A stretch of DNA of 64,000 nt from Actinomadura chibensis NBRC 106107 (GCF_001552135.1 NZ_BCQP01000045.1:1-64000), one strand, 5' to 3'. Counted from the first letter of the stretch, positions 16,236 to 25,441 are shown. Numbers and translations are program-made. Notes: generated by a model from the letters alone, not told the origin.

Positions 16236-18737
16236 ATGGCGCACCCGCAGGCGGTTCCGGCGGTGTGGGGGAAGGTGCCGCTGCGGAACAAGAACTTCAC
16301 CGGGCGCGAGGAGTTGCTGACCGAGCTCAAGACCGCCATCTCCCGGCAGGTCACCGCCGTGCTGCCGCACGCGCTGCACGGCCTCGGCGGGGTGGGCAAG
16401 ACCCAGATGGCGGTGGAGTTCGCGTACCGCTACCAGGTCGATTACGACATCGTGTGGTGGGTTCCGGCCGACCAGCCGAAACTCGTCCTGCCGATGCTCG
16501 CGAACCTGGCGCCGCACCTCGGGCTGCCCTCGTCCGCGATCCTGGGCGTCGAGGACGCCGCCAACGCGGTGCTCGACGCGCTGCGCCGGGGCGACCCGTA
16601 CGGTCGTTGGCTCGTGATATTCGACAACGCGGACGAACCGGAGGATCTCCAGGGCCTGCTGCCGCAGGGCGGCCACGTCCTCATCACCTCGCGCAACCCG
16701 CGGTGGGACAGTGTCGGCCACACCGTCCAGGTGGACGTCTTCACCCGCGAGGAGAGCATCGCCTTCCTCGACAAGCGCGTCCCGCGCACGATCAACGAGG
16801 GGGACGCCGACCGCCTCGCGCACGAGTTGGGCGACCTGCCGCTCGCGCTCGAACAGGCGGGCGCCCTCCAGGCCGAGACCGGCATCTCCGCCGCGGAGTA
16901 CCTGCGGCTGCTCGCGGAGTACACCCGGCGGCTGCTGGCGGAGGGGAGGCCCACCGAGTATCCGGCCTCGATGACGGCGGCGTGGCGGCTGTCGGTGGAC
17001 AGCCTCCGCGAGAAGCTCCCCGAGGCCGTCGAGCTGCTGCGCTGCTGCGCCTTCTTCGGTCCCGAGCCGATCCCGCGCGAGGTCTTCAGCCGCACTCCGC
17101 CCGGCATGAGCCAGCCGCTGGCCGGGCTGCTGCGCAACCCGATCAAGCTCGCCCGGGCGTTCGGCGAGGTGGGCCGCTACGCGCTGGCCAAGATCGACTC
17201 GGCGAGCCGGACCGTCCAGGTGCACCGGCTGATCCAGGCCCTGCTGCGGGACGAGCTGTCCCCCGCCGATCAGGCGCGGTTCCGCGGCGAGGTGCACATG
17301 CTCCTCGTGGCGGCGATGCCGCCCGATGACGTGGACTCCCCGACGAGCTGGCGCCGCTACGCGGAACTGACCCAGCACGTCGAGCCCGCCGCCGTCGCCC
17401 AGAGCCAGGACCCGGACGTCCGCAAGTTCGCCCTCAGCATCGTCCGGTACCTGCGGCAGTCGGGTGACTTCGCGTTCGCGCAGACCCTGGTCGAACGCCT
17501 CCTCGACCAGTGGGCGGCCGACTCCGGGGAGGACGACCTCGACCTCCTCGGAGGCAAGCGGCATTTCGGCATCATCCTGCGCGACCGGGGTGAGTACGGC
17601 GCCGCCTACGAGTCGAACCTGAAGGCCATGGAGCGGACGGAGACGCTGGTCGGCCCGAGCCACCCCATGACGCTGCAGCTCCTGAACTCGCTCGGCGCCG
17701 ACCTGCGGGCTCGCGGCGACTTCTCGGACGCCCGCGATCACGACCTCCGCTCGGTGGAGCGCCACGAGGAGGTGTTCGGCCCCACCGCGGTCGACACGCT
17801 GCGGGCGATGCACAACCTGGCGCTGGACCACAGCCTGAACAGCGACCACGCCAAGTCGCGGGACCTGCACGAGACCGTCTACCTGCGCTACACCACGTCC
17901 GCGAACGCGTCCATGACCAACGTCAACAGCGCGCTCGGCGGGCTGGCGCGGTCGGTGCGCCTGTGCGGCGACTTCGCGGAGGCGTGCGATCTCGGCGAAG
18001 AGGCGTACGCCAAGTGCGTGGACGAGGTGGGCCCCGAGCACCCGCTGACGCTCCACGTGGCGAAGGACCTCACCATCGCCCTGCGCCGGTCCGGGGAGCT
18101 CGCCCGGGCGCTGGAGCTGGCCAAGGAGAACCACGCCCGCTACGTCCGGCTGTTCGGGCTCGACCACCCGGACACGCTCGCGTCCGCGATGTCCCTCGCC
18201 AACTGCCGGCGCAGCCTCGGCGACCTGGACTCGGCGCTGGAGCTCACCGCCGACACCGTCGTCCGGTACCCGAAGGTCTACGGCCCGGAGCACCCCTACA
18301 GCCACGGCTGCGCCGGGAACCTCGCGGTGCTGCGCCGGGTGCTCGGGGACGCCGAGTCCGCGCGGCGGGTGAACGAGAAGGCGCTCGCCGGGCTGGAGGT
18401 CAAGCTCGGGCGCGACCACCACTACTCGCTCAGCGTGGCCACCAACCTGGCGAGCGACCTGCTGGCGCTGGAGGAGACCGACTCGGCGAGCCGGCTCGGG
18501 CGCGGGACGCTGCGCCGGCTGCGGGCGACGGTCGGCGAGGAGCACCCGCTGACCATGGCCTGCGCCGCCAACCTGGCGGTGGCCCTGCGCGCGAACGGCG
18601 AGGAGGACGAGGCCGCCCGGCAGCACAAGGAGGTCATGGACGTCTACGCGCGAAGGCTCGGCCTGGAGCACCCGGACGCCGTCGTCGCGGCCGAGTGGCG
18701 GAGCCTCGACTGCGACTTCGACCCGCCGCCCATCTAG
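16236..18737 (+). CDS. fxsT: FxSxx-COOH system NB-ARC/TPR protein (FxsT)
   Basis: An 833-residue STAND-type protein. NB-ARC motifs: Walker A LHGLGGVGKTQMAVEFA, Walker B RWLVIFDNAD, GGHVLITSRNPRW and GDLPLALEQAGA. The C-terminal half is a string of TPR repeats with the recurring phrase GP.HP.TL. It ends LDCDFDPPPI. These features match the tetratricopeptide protein that accompanies FxsA and FxsB. The ATG at 16236 is preferred over a GTG 30 bp upstream because GGAGG sits eight bases before it. Its role in peptide maturation, sensing or delivery is not established. Confidence 0.9.
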   Translation: MAHPQAVPAVWGKVPLRNKNFTGREELLTELKTAISRQVTAVLPHALHGLGGVGKTQMAVEFAYRYQVDYDIVWWVPADQPKLVLPMLANLAPHLGLPSSAILGVEDAANAVLDALRRGDPYGRWLVIFDNADEPEDLQGLLPQGGHVLITSRNPRWDSVGHTVQVDVFTREESIAFLDKRVPRTINEGDADRLAHELGDLPLALEQAGALQAETGISAAEYLRLLAEYTRRLLAEGRPTEYPASMTAAWRLSVDSLREKLPEAVELLRCCAFFGPEPIPREVFSRTPPGMSQPLAGLLRNPIKLARAFGEVGRYALAKIDSASRTVQVHRLIQALLRDELSPADQARFRGEVHMLLVAAMPPDDVDSPTSWRRYAELTQHVEPAAVAQSQDPDVRKFALSIVRYLRQSGDFAFAQTLVERLLDQWAADSGEDDLDLLGGKRHFGIILRDRGEYGAAYESNLKAMERTETLVGPSHPMTLQLLNSLGADLRARGDFSDARDHDLRSVERHEEVFGPTAVDTLRAMHNLALDHSLNSDHAKSRDLHETVYLRYTTSANASMTNVNSALGGLARSVRLCGDFAEACDLGEEAYAKCVDEVGPEHPLTLHVAKDLTIALRRSGELARALELAKENHARYVRLFGLDHPDTLASAMSLANCRRSLGDLDSALELTADTVVRYPKVYGPEHPYSHGCAGNLAVLRRVLGDAESARRVNEKALAGLEVKLGRDHHYSLSVATNLASDLLALEETDSASRLGRGTLRRLRATVGEEHPLTMACAANLAVALRANGEEDEAARQHKEVMDVYARRLGLEHPDAVVAAEWRSLDCDFDPPPI

Positions 18738-20041
18738 CCCCGGTCGCCGGACCCGCCGTTGCGCCGCCGCCAGGCGGCCAGGTGCCGGGCGGCGATGTCG
18801 CGGGCCCGGCGGAGCGCCTCGTCCGGCACCGGCTCGTCCAGCCAGGCCCGGACGGTGCGGCCCATCTCGTCGACGAACAGGGCGCCCTCGGGGGTGAGCC
18901 GCCCGCTGCCGGCGAGGGTGCGGATCACGTACTCGGTGGCCGCCCGCCAGCGCGCGAAGTCGCCGCCCGCGCGCAGCGCCGCCGCGCCCTCCTCGTGCCG
19001 GCGCTGCGTGCGCCAGAACGCCGCGATCGCGAGGTGGGCGTAGGCGCCCTGCAGCAGGCCGGCGGTCGGCCTCGGGTCCTCCCGCCAGGGAGCGTAGTAG
19101 GTGCTGCCGTCGTCGGGCCGGGTCAGCCGGACGAGGTCCAGCAGCGCGGCCAGCTTGGCGTGCTGGACCTCGTGGACGAGCGTGACCGCGAAGTGGGCGG
19201 CGTCGGGCGGGCTGGACAGCGCGACGCTGCCGAAGACGTCCCGCGAGCTGGCGCTGGACATGCCCCGCGCGGGCGGGGCGAGGGGCGTCAGCACGGTGAT
19301 GAGCGCGGCGACCTCCTCGGCCGCCGGACGGTGGTGGTCGACCAGGATCCGCCAGGCGTCGGCGAGGGTCGACCGCCAGGACTCGAGCTCGTCCGCGGGG
19401 AGGCGGTGGGGGAGCCGCTCGCCGCCGGGCATGCGGTCGGGGTCGTGGTCGTCGAGGAGGAAGGCGACGGCCGCGCCCCGGTGCGAGGCGGTCAGGCGGC
19501 GCAGCGCCTCCCAGCCCGGCGCGTCCTCGTGGACGTCGGCGGGCAGCCGGGTCCGGACGTCCCCGGCGGTGATCTCCGCGCCGCCGGGGCCCGTCCGGAC
19601 GAGCGCGCTCGCGCGGCCGGGCACCGGCGCGCGGCCGAGGCCGGGCAGGACGACGGAGCCGGAACGCGCCGGGACCTCGATCTCGGCGCGGAACCCGGCC
19701 CTGACCGCGGCCGCGGCGGCGAGCGCGGCGTACTCGCCGGGGCGGGCGGCGCCGGGTTCGGCCAGGGTGCGCCGCGCCCATTCGCCGACCGTCGGGTACC
19801 GCAGGACGGCGTCGACGGCCCGGGGGTCGGCGTCCTGGATCCGCGCGAGCAGGCCGTGGGCGCGGACCGCCGCCGGGCCCGCCGCGCCCAGCACGCCGCG
19901 CAGCAGCAGGAGGCGCTTGCTGTACTGCGACCTGAGCAGCAGGTCCGCCGCGGACGCGCCGCCGCCTCCCGCGGCGAGCGCGAGGAGGGTCTTCTCCGGG
20001 ACCTCGTGGACGCCGGGGACGCCGGGGCTGCCGGGATTCAT
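18734..20041 (-). CDS. HExxH-type peptide beta-hydroxylase of the FxsB locus
   Basis: A 435-residue protein with the motif TLVHEVQHAKLAALLDL near residue 280, the signature of the HExxH putative peptide-modification family now annotated as alpha-ketoglutarate-dependent peptide beta-hydroxylases next to FxsB maturases. The rest is helical, with no signal peptide. Its ATG overlaps the FxsB stop as ATGA, so the two are made together, and its stop overlaps the stop of the convergent fxsT gene. It probably hydroxylates the cyclophane peptide, but the residue is unknown. Confidence 0.85.
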   Translation of the reverse strand: MNPGSPGVPGVHEVPEKTLLALAAGGGGASAADLLLRSQYSKRLLLLRGVLGAAGPAAVRAHGLLARIQDADPRAVDAVLRYPTVGEWARRTLAEPGAARPGEYAALAAAAAVRAGFRAEIEVPARSGSVVLPGLGRAPVPGRASALVRTGPGGAEITAGDVRTRLPADVHEDAPGWEALRRLTASHRGAAVAFLLDDHDPDRMPGGERLPHRLPADELESWRSTLADAWRILVDHHRPAAEEVAALITVLTPLAPPARGMSSASSRDVFGSVALSSPPDAAHFAVTLVHEVQHAKLAALLDLVRLTRPDDGSTYYAPWREDPRPTAGLLQGAYAHLAIAAFWRTQRRHEEGAAALRAGGDFARWRAATEYVIRTLAGSGRLTPEGALFVDEMGRTVRAWLDEPVPDEALRRARDIAARHLAAWRRRNGGSGDRG

Positions 20042-21285
20042 GCACCCCGCTCCTCGGCGGACGCCGTGTGCGTGAGCGCGGCCACGTCCTCGGCGACCGC
20101 GTCCCGGATGTGGGTGACGAGGCGGAACAGGTCATTGCAGTACACAGAGGCGTTGGCGAACCCTGCCCCGGACCGGTACCGGTGCGTGTAGAGCCCGCCC
20201 CCGCACACCCGGTGGACGGGGCAGGCCGTGCACGTCGGGGCGAGCGCGCGGCGGCCGATCTGGCGGGCGGCCATCGCGGGCAGCATGAGCGCGGCGTCGA
20301 ACGGGTCGCGGCCGACGTGCAGGGCCGTCTGGGTCGCCCCCTCGTAGGCCGACTTCAGCGTGTCGACCTGCTCGATGGCGCCGTTCGTCTCCACGACGGC
20401 GACGCCGACCGGCGAGAGCCCGATCCCCTCGCTGTGCGACGGCCGGCCGAGCAGTAATCGGATGATCTCGGTGAACAGCCGGACCCGGGTCTCCCGGACG
20501 GGCGCCCGGTACCAGCGGTCGAACACCGCGACCAGCCAGTCGCCGTAGGGTGTCCCGGAGCCGGTGCCGAGGCCGGGCGGGGGAGTGTCCCAGTTTCCGT
20601 GCGGGAGCAGGAAGTCGACGATCCGGGGACGGTGCGCGAGCAGCGCCTCGTAGGTGCCGACCGGGTCGTTGTCCAGGTCGATCGCGCTGAGCAGCCCGGT
20701 GAAGAGGTGGCGGTACGCGGGCGCCGTCAGCCGTCGCAGCCCGGCCATGACCTCCCGGTGACTTCCGGCTCCGTTGGCGCGGCGGCGGTGCCGGTCGTGG
20801 CCCTCCTCGTCGCCGTCCAGGCTGACGCTCACCAAAATGCCGAGTTCGTCGAAGAGTTTCAGGTAGACCGAATCGAGGAGCACCCCATTGGTCTGGACAT
20901 GGAAAGTCGCCGAAGTCGAAGAATCCAGCGCCGAATTGACCGCCTCGACCGCGTACCTGAGGTGTTCGGGCCCGGCGAGCAACGGTTCTCCGCCGTGCAG
21001 GATCACGGTGATCCGGGGCAGGGCGTTGGACCGCGCGTGCTCGGCGATCCGGGCGGCGACGTGGTCGATCGTGGCCCGTGACATGCGCCGCGGCTGGCGC
21101 CGCCAGCTCTGGTCGGCCATCTCGTACATGTAGCAGTAGGAGCACGCGAGATTGCACCTGCTGTGTATTTTCAGCACGAACTCGCGGAACGGGGTGGGCC
21201 GCCAGCCCTGTTCGAGCAGCTCCTGCACGCTGAGCGTGGCCGGCCATTCGCCGGCGGTGGACGCCGGTGCCGCACTCACGGTCAC
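20038..21285 (-). CDS. fxsB: FxsB radical SAM/SPASM cyclophane-forming maturase
   Basis: A 415-residue radical SAM enzyme. The SAM-cluster motif CNLACSYCYMYE (Cx3Cx2C) lies near the start, LHGGEPLL and a conserved VSLDG strand follow, and the C-terminal SPASM cysteines are in CTACPVHRVCGGG and YCNDLF. FxsB enzymes form a three-residue cyclophane on FxsA precursors. The GTG start at 21285 is chosen because GGGAG lies nine bases upstream; an ATG at 21333 would add 16 residues but has no ribosome site. Downstream overlap with the HExxH gene links the two modifications. Confidence 0.9.
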   Translation of the reverse strand: MTVSAAPASTAGEWPATLSVQELLEQGWRPTPFREFVLKIHSRCNLACSYCYMYEMADQSWRRQPRRMSRATIDHVAARIAEHARSNALPRITVILHGGEPLLAGPEHLRYAVEAVNSALDSSTSATFHVQTNGVLLDSVYLKLFDELGILVSVSLDGDEEGHDRHRRRANGAGSHREVMAGLRRLTAPAYRHLFTGLLSAIDLDNDPVGTYEALLAHRPRIVDFLLPHGNWDTPPPGLGTGSGTPYGDWLVAVFDRWYRAPVRETRVRLFTEIIRLLLGRPSHSEGIGLSPVGVAVVETNGAIEQVDTLKSAYEGATQTALHVGRDPFDAALMLPAMAARQIGRRALAPTCTACPVHRVCGGGLYTHRYRSGAGFANASVYCNDLFRLVTHIRDAVAEDVAALTHTASAEERGA

Positions 21286-21411
21286 ACCGATCAACTCCCA
21301 GGTCGAGTTCCGGCACGGCAGAGTACGCCCCATTACATTTATATACACATCTTCGTGATCAGTGAATAGCGCGGGCGGCGCGGTTTTCGGCGGGCGGCGT
21401 ACGCTCTTCGG

Positions 21412-22209
21412 GTGCGCACCATCATCGCCGCTTATGAGCAGACGGTCCGGTCCAGCCTGGAGCTTGCCTCGACGTTGGACGGGCCCGACTGGGACCTCCC
21501 GACCGAATGCCCCGGCTGGACGGTCAAGGACCAGTTCTCCCACCTCGCCGGGGTCGAGCTGGCCCTGCTGGGCGACCCCGCCCCGGACGTCGAGGTGCCG
21601 GAGTTCGAGCACGTCCGCAACGACTTCGGCAAGTTCATGGAGGTCGCCGTCCACGCGCGGCGGCCGGTGCCGGGCCCGGAGGTCGCGGCGCAGCTCGCGG
21701 ACGCGCTGGAGCGCCGCCTCGCCGAGCTGCCCGGTCTGGACCCGGAGCGCGTCGTCATGTGCCCGGACGGTCGCGAGGGCTCCTACACCCGCTTCATGAA
21801 GTTCCGCGCCATGGACTGCTGGACGCACGAGCAGGACGTCCGCCGCGCGGTCGGCCGTCCGGGCAACCTCGACGCCCCGGCGGCGCGGTGCTTCTGGGAG
21901 CTGATGAGCGCGGGCCTGCCGCGCGTCGTGGCGCGGAAGGCGGGCGCGGAGCCGGGCCGGTCGGTCGCGTTCCGGATCTCCGGCCCGCCCTCCTTCCACG
22001 TGGCCGTCCGGGTGGACGACGACCGCCGGGGCCACCTCGCCGAGGCCGCGGGCGCCGGAGCCGACCCGGCGGCCGAGCTGTCCATGGACTGGGAGGGCTA
22101 CGTCCGGCTGACCGCCGGGCGGTGCGCGCCGGGCGCCGTCGCGGTGGGCATCGACGGCGACCGTGAGCTGGCCTCGCGGGTGCTGGCCGCCATGGCGATG
22201 ACGCCCTAG
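21412..22209 (+). CDS. Maleylpyruvate isomerase family mycothiol-dependent protein (DinB-like)
   Basis: A 265-residue protein with the DinB/MDMPI N-terminal four-helix domain: CPGWTVKDQFSHLAG carries the metal-binding His and MDCWTHEQDVRRAVG the second His motif. A C-terminal SCP-like domain follows (FRISGPPSFHVAV ... MDWEGYVRLTAGR). Such proteins use mycothiol as thiol cofactor in actinobacteria. GTG start. It shares its stop region with the convergent NTF2-like gene. Substrate unknown. Confidence 0.8.
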   Translation: MRTIIAAYEQTVRSSLELASTLDGPDWDLPTECPGWTVKDQFSHLAGVELALLGDPAPDVEVPEFEHVRNDFGKFMEVAVHARRPVPGPEVAAQLADALERRLAELPGLDPERVVMCPDGREGSYTRFMKFRAMDCWTHEQDVRRAVGRPGNLDAPAARCFWELMSAGLPRVVARKAGAEPGRSVAFRISGPPSFHVAVRVDDDRRGHLAEAAGAGADPAAELSMDWEGYVRLTAGRCAPGAVAVGIDGDRELASRVLAAMAMTP

Positions 22210-22721
22210 CCGTCCTCCGGCGCGGGACGGTGCCGGACGGCCCCCGGGAAGTGCCCGGCGAGCAGGTCGGGCGACTCCTGGCGGCCGTCCAGGACGCGGC
22301 TCGTCCGGTTCACCACCCGCCACCCGAACGGGGTGCGGCGCAGCCGCCAGCGGTTCGCGGTGGCGCGGCGGACGAAGAAGCCGTCCGGCCCGTGCACGAT
22401 CATCAGGGTGTAGCCGGTCGCGGTCGCCTCGTCGCCGGACACGACGACGTGCGGCGGCCCGGCGAAGTGCGCGCACCCCCCGGCGATGAAGCCCTGGTGG
22501 CCCTCGGAGCGCACCATCGCCTCGACCTCCGCGCGGCCGGACATCAGCAGCTCGTCCACGTCGTAGACGCCGTCCTCGGCCCACAGCGCGGCGACGTCGG
22601 CGGCGCAGCCGCTGTCGACCAGCGGGGCGTAGGACAGGATCAGCCGGGTGACGGCGCGCTCGTCCTCCAGGAGGCGGAGCCGCGCCTCAAGCGCGTTCAG
22701 CCGAGTCTCGACGTCGGTCAT
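22206..22721 (-). CDS. NTF2/SnoaL-like protein
   Basis: A 171-residue protein with a coiled N-terminus and the SnoaL-like pattern SYAPLVDSGCAADVAALWAEDGVYDVDE, typical of polyketide-cyclase/steroid-isomerase-fold proteins and of small subunits of ring-hydroxylating systems. Starts by ATGA overlap with the upstream LLM oxidoreductase, so they form a two-gene operon. The fold would suit isomerisation of a steroid-like or aromatic compound but the catalytic residues are not certain. Confidence 0.75.
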   Translation of the reverse strand: MTDVETRLNALEARLRLLEDERAVTRLILSYAPLVDSGCAADVAALWAEDGVYDVDELLMSGRAEVEAMVRSEGHQGFIAGGCAHFAGPPHVVVSGDEATATGYTLMIVHGPDGFFVRRATANRWRLRRTPFGWRVVNRTSRVLDGRQESPDLLAGHFPGAVRHRPAPEDG

Positions 22722-23593
22722 CGCACCTCCCCGAAGGTCAGCTCGAAGGGGCCCGCCAGCTCGCGCAGCGCGGCGAGCTGGTCGCGGTAGTGGTCGGGCG
22801 AGGTGGACGCGAACCGGGCGCCCGCGATCGTCGCGCCCGCGTCGCGCAGTTCCGCGAGGGCGGCGCCGGCGGCGTCCGGGTCGCCGATCGGGTCGAGCGG
22901 GCGGGGCGTCCCGAGGACCACGTCGAACCCGGCCGGGACGTCGGCGTCCGCGAGCATCGCGGCGAGCGTGCCGAGCGGCAGCCCGAACGGGACCCAGCCG
23001 TCGGCGTCCAGCGCGCGGCGCAGCGACCGGGCCGTCCGGCCGCCGATCCAGATCGGGACGCGCTCCTGCACGGCGTGCGGCTCGACGACCAGCCCGGCGA
23101 AGTCGTAGTACTCGCCGTGGTACTCCGGCAGCCGCTTCGACAGGGACGCGCGGAGCGCGGCGATCGCGTCGTCCGCGCGGGCGCCGCGGTCCGCGAACGG
23201 GGCGCCGAGCAGCGCGAACTCCTCCTGGAGGCTGCCGACGCCGAGGCCGAGCGTGAGGCGCCCGCCGCTGACCCGGTCGAGCGTCCCGTACCGCTTGGCG
23301 ATCGCGAGCGGATGGTGGTACCCGACGACCAGGACGTGCGTGGCGAGCCGGATCCGGGACGTCCGCGCCGCGATGTGCCCGAACGTGGCGAGCGGGTCCC
23401 AGTAGACCCCGCCGCGCCGCTCGGCCGCCTCGACCGGGACGGCGACGTGCTCGCTGCAGCTCAGATGGTGGTAGCCGAGCCGGTCGGCGGTCTCGGCGAT
23501 CCGGGCGATGTCCTCGATGCCCGCGTCCAGCTCCCAGGCGGCGGGCCCGGGCGGCGGCTGCGCCACCACCGGTGTGACGATGCCGACACGCAT
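22718..23593 (-). CDS. LLM-class flavin (F420)-dependent oxidoreductase
   Basis: A 291-residue TIM-barrel oxidoreductase with the luciferase-like signatures ETADRLGYHHLSCSEHVAVP, GRLTLGLGVGSLQEEF and VPIWIGGRTARSLRRA. The length and style fit the F420-dependent TIGR03619-like group. The start at MRVGIVTP is supported by GAGGGGAG five bases upstream. It lies beside the divergent iclR gene, so it may be part of the same regulated block. Confidence 0.85.
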   Translation of the reverse strand: MRVGIVTPVVAQPPPGPAAWELDAGIEDIARIAETADRLGYHHLSCSEHVAVPVEAAERRGGVYWDPLATFGHIAARTSRIRLATHVLVVGYHHPLAIAKRYGTLDRVSGGRLTLGLGVGSLQEEFALLGAPFADRGARADDAIAALRASLSKRLPEYHGEYYDFAGLVVEPHAVQERVPIWIGGRTARSLRRALDADGWVPFGLPLGTLAAMLADADVPAGFDVVLGTPRPLDPIGDPDAAGAALAELRDAGATIAGARFASTSPDHYRDQLAALRELAGPFELTFGEVR

Positions 23594-23771
23594 CGTTGCT
23601 CCCCTCGTCGCAGGAAAACGTTCTATCACGGTGTTTCACTCGCGACACGAGCCGGGGTCGGCCCGGGAAGCTCGGTCTGACCTCGCTTTACGCCGCCCCT
23701 TCCCAGAAGACCAAGCGGTTGCTAGATTCCAGATAACCAGAATTCATTTCAGTTGTTCTCTGGGAGGTGCG

Positions 23772-24725
23772 ATGACCGAGGTCATGGCGTCCGGAGCGGC
23801 CGCGCCACCACCACCGCCACCACCACCGCCGCAGCAGTCGCCGCCGTCGATGATCGAGCGGATGACGCTGATCCTGGACGCCTTCAGCGGCCCGACCGCC
23901 CGGCTGACCCTGGAGGACGTCGCCCGCCGCACCGGGCTGCCGCGCTCCACCGCGCACCGGATCCTGGACCAGCTCGTCCGGCAGCGCTGGCTCGCGCACC
24001 ACTCGTTCGGCTACGGCCTCGGGCAGCGCGCCCTCGGCCTCGGCGGCCGGGACGGCGGGCACGGCAGGGTCCGCGAGGCGGCGGCGCCGCTGCTGCACGA
24101 GCTGCAGGTCACGACCGGGCTCGTCGCGCACCTCGCCGTCCTGGACGGCGCCGAGGTCTACTACCTGGACAAGCTCGGCGGGCGGCTCGCCGCGTCGGTG
24201 CCGTCCCGGGTCGGCGGGCGGGCGCCCGCGCACTGCACCGCGCTCGGCAAGGCGATGCTCGCCTGGCTGGAGCCCGAGCGGGTGGACGCGCTGCTCGGCC
24301 CCGAGATCACCCGGCTCACGAGCCGCACCATCGGCGAGATCCGCACGCTGCACCAGGAGCTGCACCGGATCCGGCAGCGCCGCGGGCTCGCGTTCGAGCG
24401 CGGCGAGTCCTTCCCCGGCATCGCGTGCGTGGCGGCGGCGATCCGCGGCGCGGAGGGCCCGGTCGCCGGAATCTCGCTGGTCGGCGACATCCGCGCGCCG
24501 CTGGAGAACGTCGCGCCGCTCGTCGTCACGGCGGCGCGGGAGACGTCGCGGATCCTGTTCCCCGGCCTCGAATCCGGGACGCGCGGGTCCGGCACGCGCG
24601 GCGGCGGCCGGGCGGGAGCGCGGGCCCGGCGGAGCGCGGCCGAGCGCGGCGCCGAGGCGGCGACGTGGTCGCCGGAGACGATGAACCGGCTGCTGGCCGT
24701 GGACGGCCGCGGCGACTGGATGTGA
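23772..24725 (+). CDS. IclR-family transcriptional regulator
   Basis: A 317-residue regulator: winged helix-turn-helix (LTLEDVARRTGLPRSTAHRILDQL) near residues 48-75 and the IclR effector domain after it (HCTALGKAML, GESFPGIACVAAAI). The first 30 residues contain nine prolines in a row, encoded by a duplicated 12-bp CCACCACCACCG unit (23805-23828). A basic C-terminal tail of about 50 residues is unusual. GGGAGG precedes the ATG. It is the regulator nearest to the steroid-type genes and a candidate for the repeated 17-bp operator motif. Confidence 0.9.
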   Translation: MTEVMASGAAAPPPPPPPPPQQSPPSMIERMTLILDAFSGPTARLTLEDVARRTGLPRSTAHRILDQLVRQRWLAHHSFGYGLGQRALGLGGRDGGHGRVREAAAPLLHELQVTTGLVAHLAVLDGAEVYYLDKLGGRLAASVPSRVGGRAPAHCTALGKAMLAWLEPERVDALLGPEITRLTSRTIGEIRTLHQELHRIRQRRGLAFERGESFPGIACVAAAIRGAEGPVAGISLVGDIRAPLENVAPLVVTAARETSRILFPGLESGTRGSGTRGGGRAGARARRSAAERGAEAATWSPETMNRLLAVDGRGDWM

Positions 24726-24752
24726 CGGCGGGCCCCGGTCCCTACCCGCGGG

Positions 24753-25346
24753 TCAGCCCCAGCCCCAGCGGTCGCCGACGCCCCACGGGTCCGGCGCGAT
24801 CGGCGCGTCCGGCTCGTTGATCCCGAACCGGCTGCGGAAGAACACCATCGGCCGCCGCCAGGCGCCGTCCCGGACGTCGTGCCGCTCGACGCCGAGGACG
24901 CGTCCGATCACCACCTCGTGGTCGCCCGCCCGGTGCACCCCGTGGACGACGGCGTGCACGCAGAGCAGGACGTCCCGCAGCACGGGCGTGCCCCAGGGCG
25001 ACACGTCCCAGTCCAGGCCGTCGAACTTGGCGCCCCGGCTCGACCCGAACCGCTCGCACAGGTCGCGCTGCTCCTCGGCGAGGACGTTGACGCAGAACCG
25101 TCCCGCCGACCGGATCCGCGGCCACGACCGGCCGCGGACGTCCGCGCAGAACAGGATCAGCGGCGGCTCCAGCGACACCGACGCGAACGACTGGCACGCG
25201 AATCCGACGGCCTCGCCGCCGTCGAGCGCGGTGACGACGGTGACGCCGGTGGCGAACTCCGCCATGGCCTTGCGGAACTCGGCCGGGTCGGGGGTGTCGC
25301 CGGGCGCGGTTCCGGGCTGGTCGGTGAGCGCTCGGTCGGCTGGCAT
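24753..25346 (-). CDS. Flavin reductase, HsaB-like
   Basis: A 197-residue FMN/FAD reductase (DIM6/NTAB fold): FRKAMAEFATGVTVVTA at the start, FACQSFASVSLEPPLILFC, FCVNVLAEEQRDLCERF and EVVIGRVLGVE. The family supplies reduced flavin to two-component monooxygenases; with two HsaA-type oxygenases in the cluster, HsaB is the natural reading. It is divergent from the hsaD-like gene across a 251-bp region with a good promoter. Confidence 0.8.
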   Translation of the reverse strand: MPADRALTDQPGTAPGDTPDPAEFRKAMAEFATGVTVVTALDGGEAVGFACQSFASVSLEPPLILFCADVRGRSWPRIRSAGRFCVNVLAEEQRDLCERFGSSRGAKFDGLDWDVSPWGTPVLRDVLLCVHAVVHGVHRAGDHEVVIGRVLGVERHDVRDGAWRRPMVFFRSRFGINEPDAPIAPDPWGVGDRWGWG

Positions 25347-25412
25347 CTGTCCACCTCGGGGGTCGTCGCGGGGGCCGCCCGCGTCCAGAACTCGGTTCGG
25401 GCCGCGCGCGTG

Positions 25413-25441
25413 GTGCTAGTCAAAGTGTCCATGACGGTCAA
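25413..25441 (-). promoter_or_regulatory. Predicted promoter of the flavin reductase gene
   Basis: Minus-strand TTGACC (25436-25441) and TAGCAC (25413-25418) are 17 bp apart, a good match to a housekeeping promoter, and point to the flavin reductase start about 67 bp downstream. Confidence 0.5.

Noticed and set aside
23710-23723. ACCAAGCGGTTGCT, close to the KstR2 motif AnCAAGnnCTTGnT
   Set aside because: The one mismatch (G for C) breaks the palindrome, no second copy was found and no KstR2-like gene is present; chance is likely.
25386-25398. AGAACTCGGTTC as a KstR box
   Set aside because: The half-sites are three bases apart instead of two, so the helical phasing does not fit.
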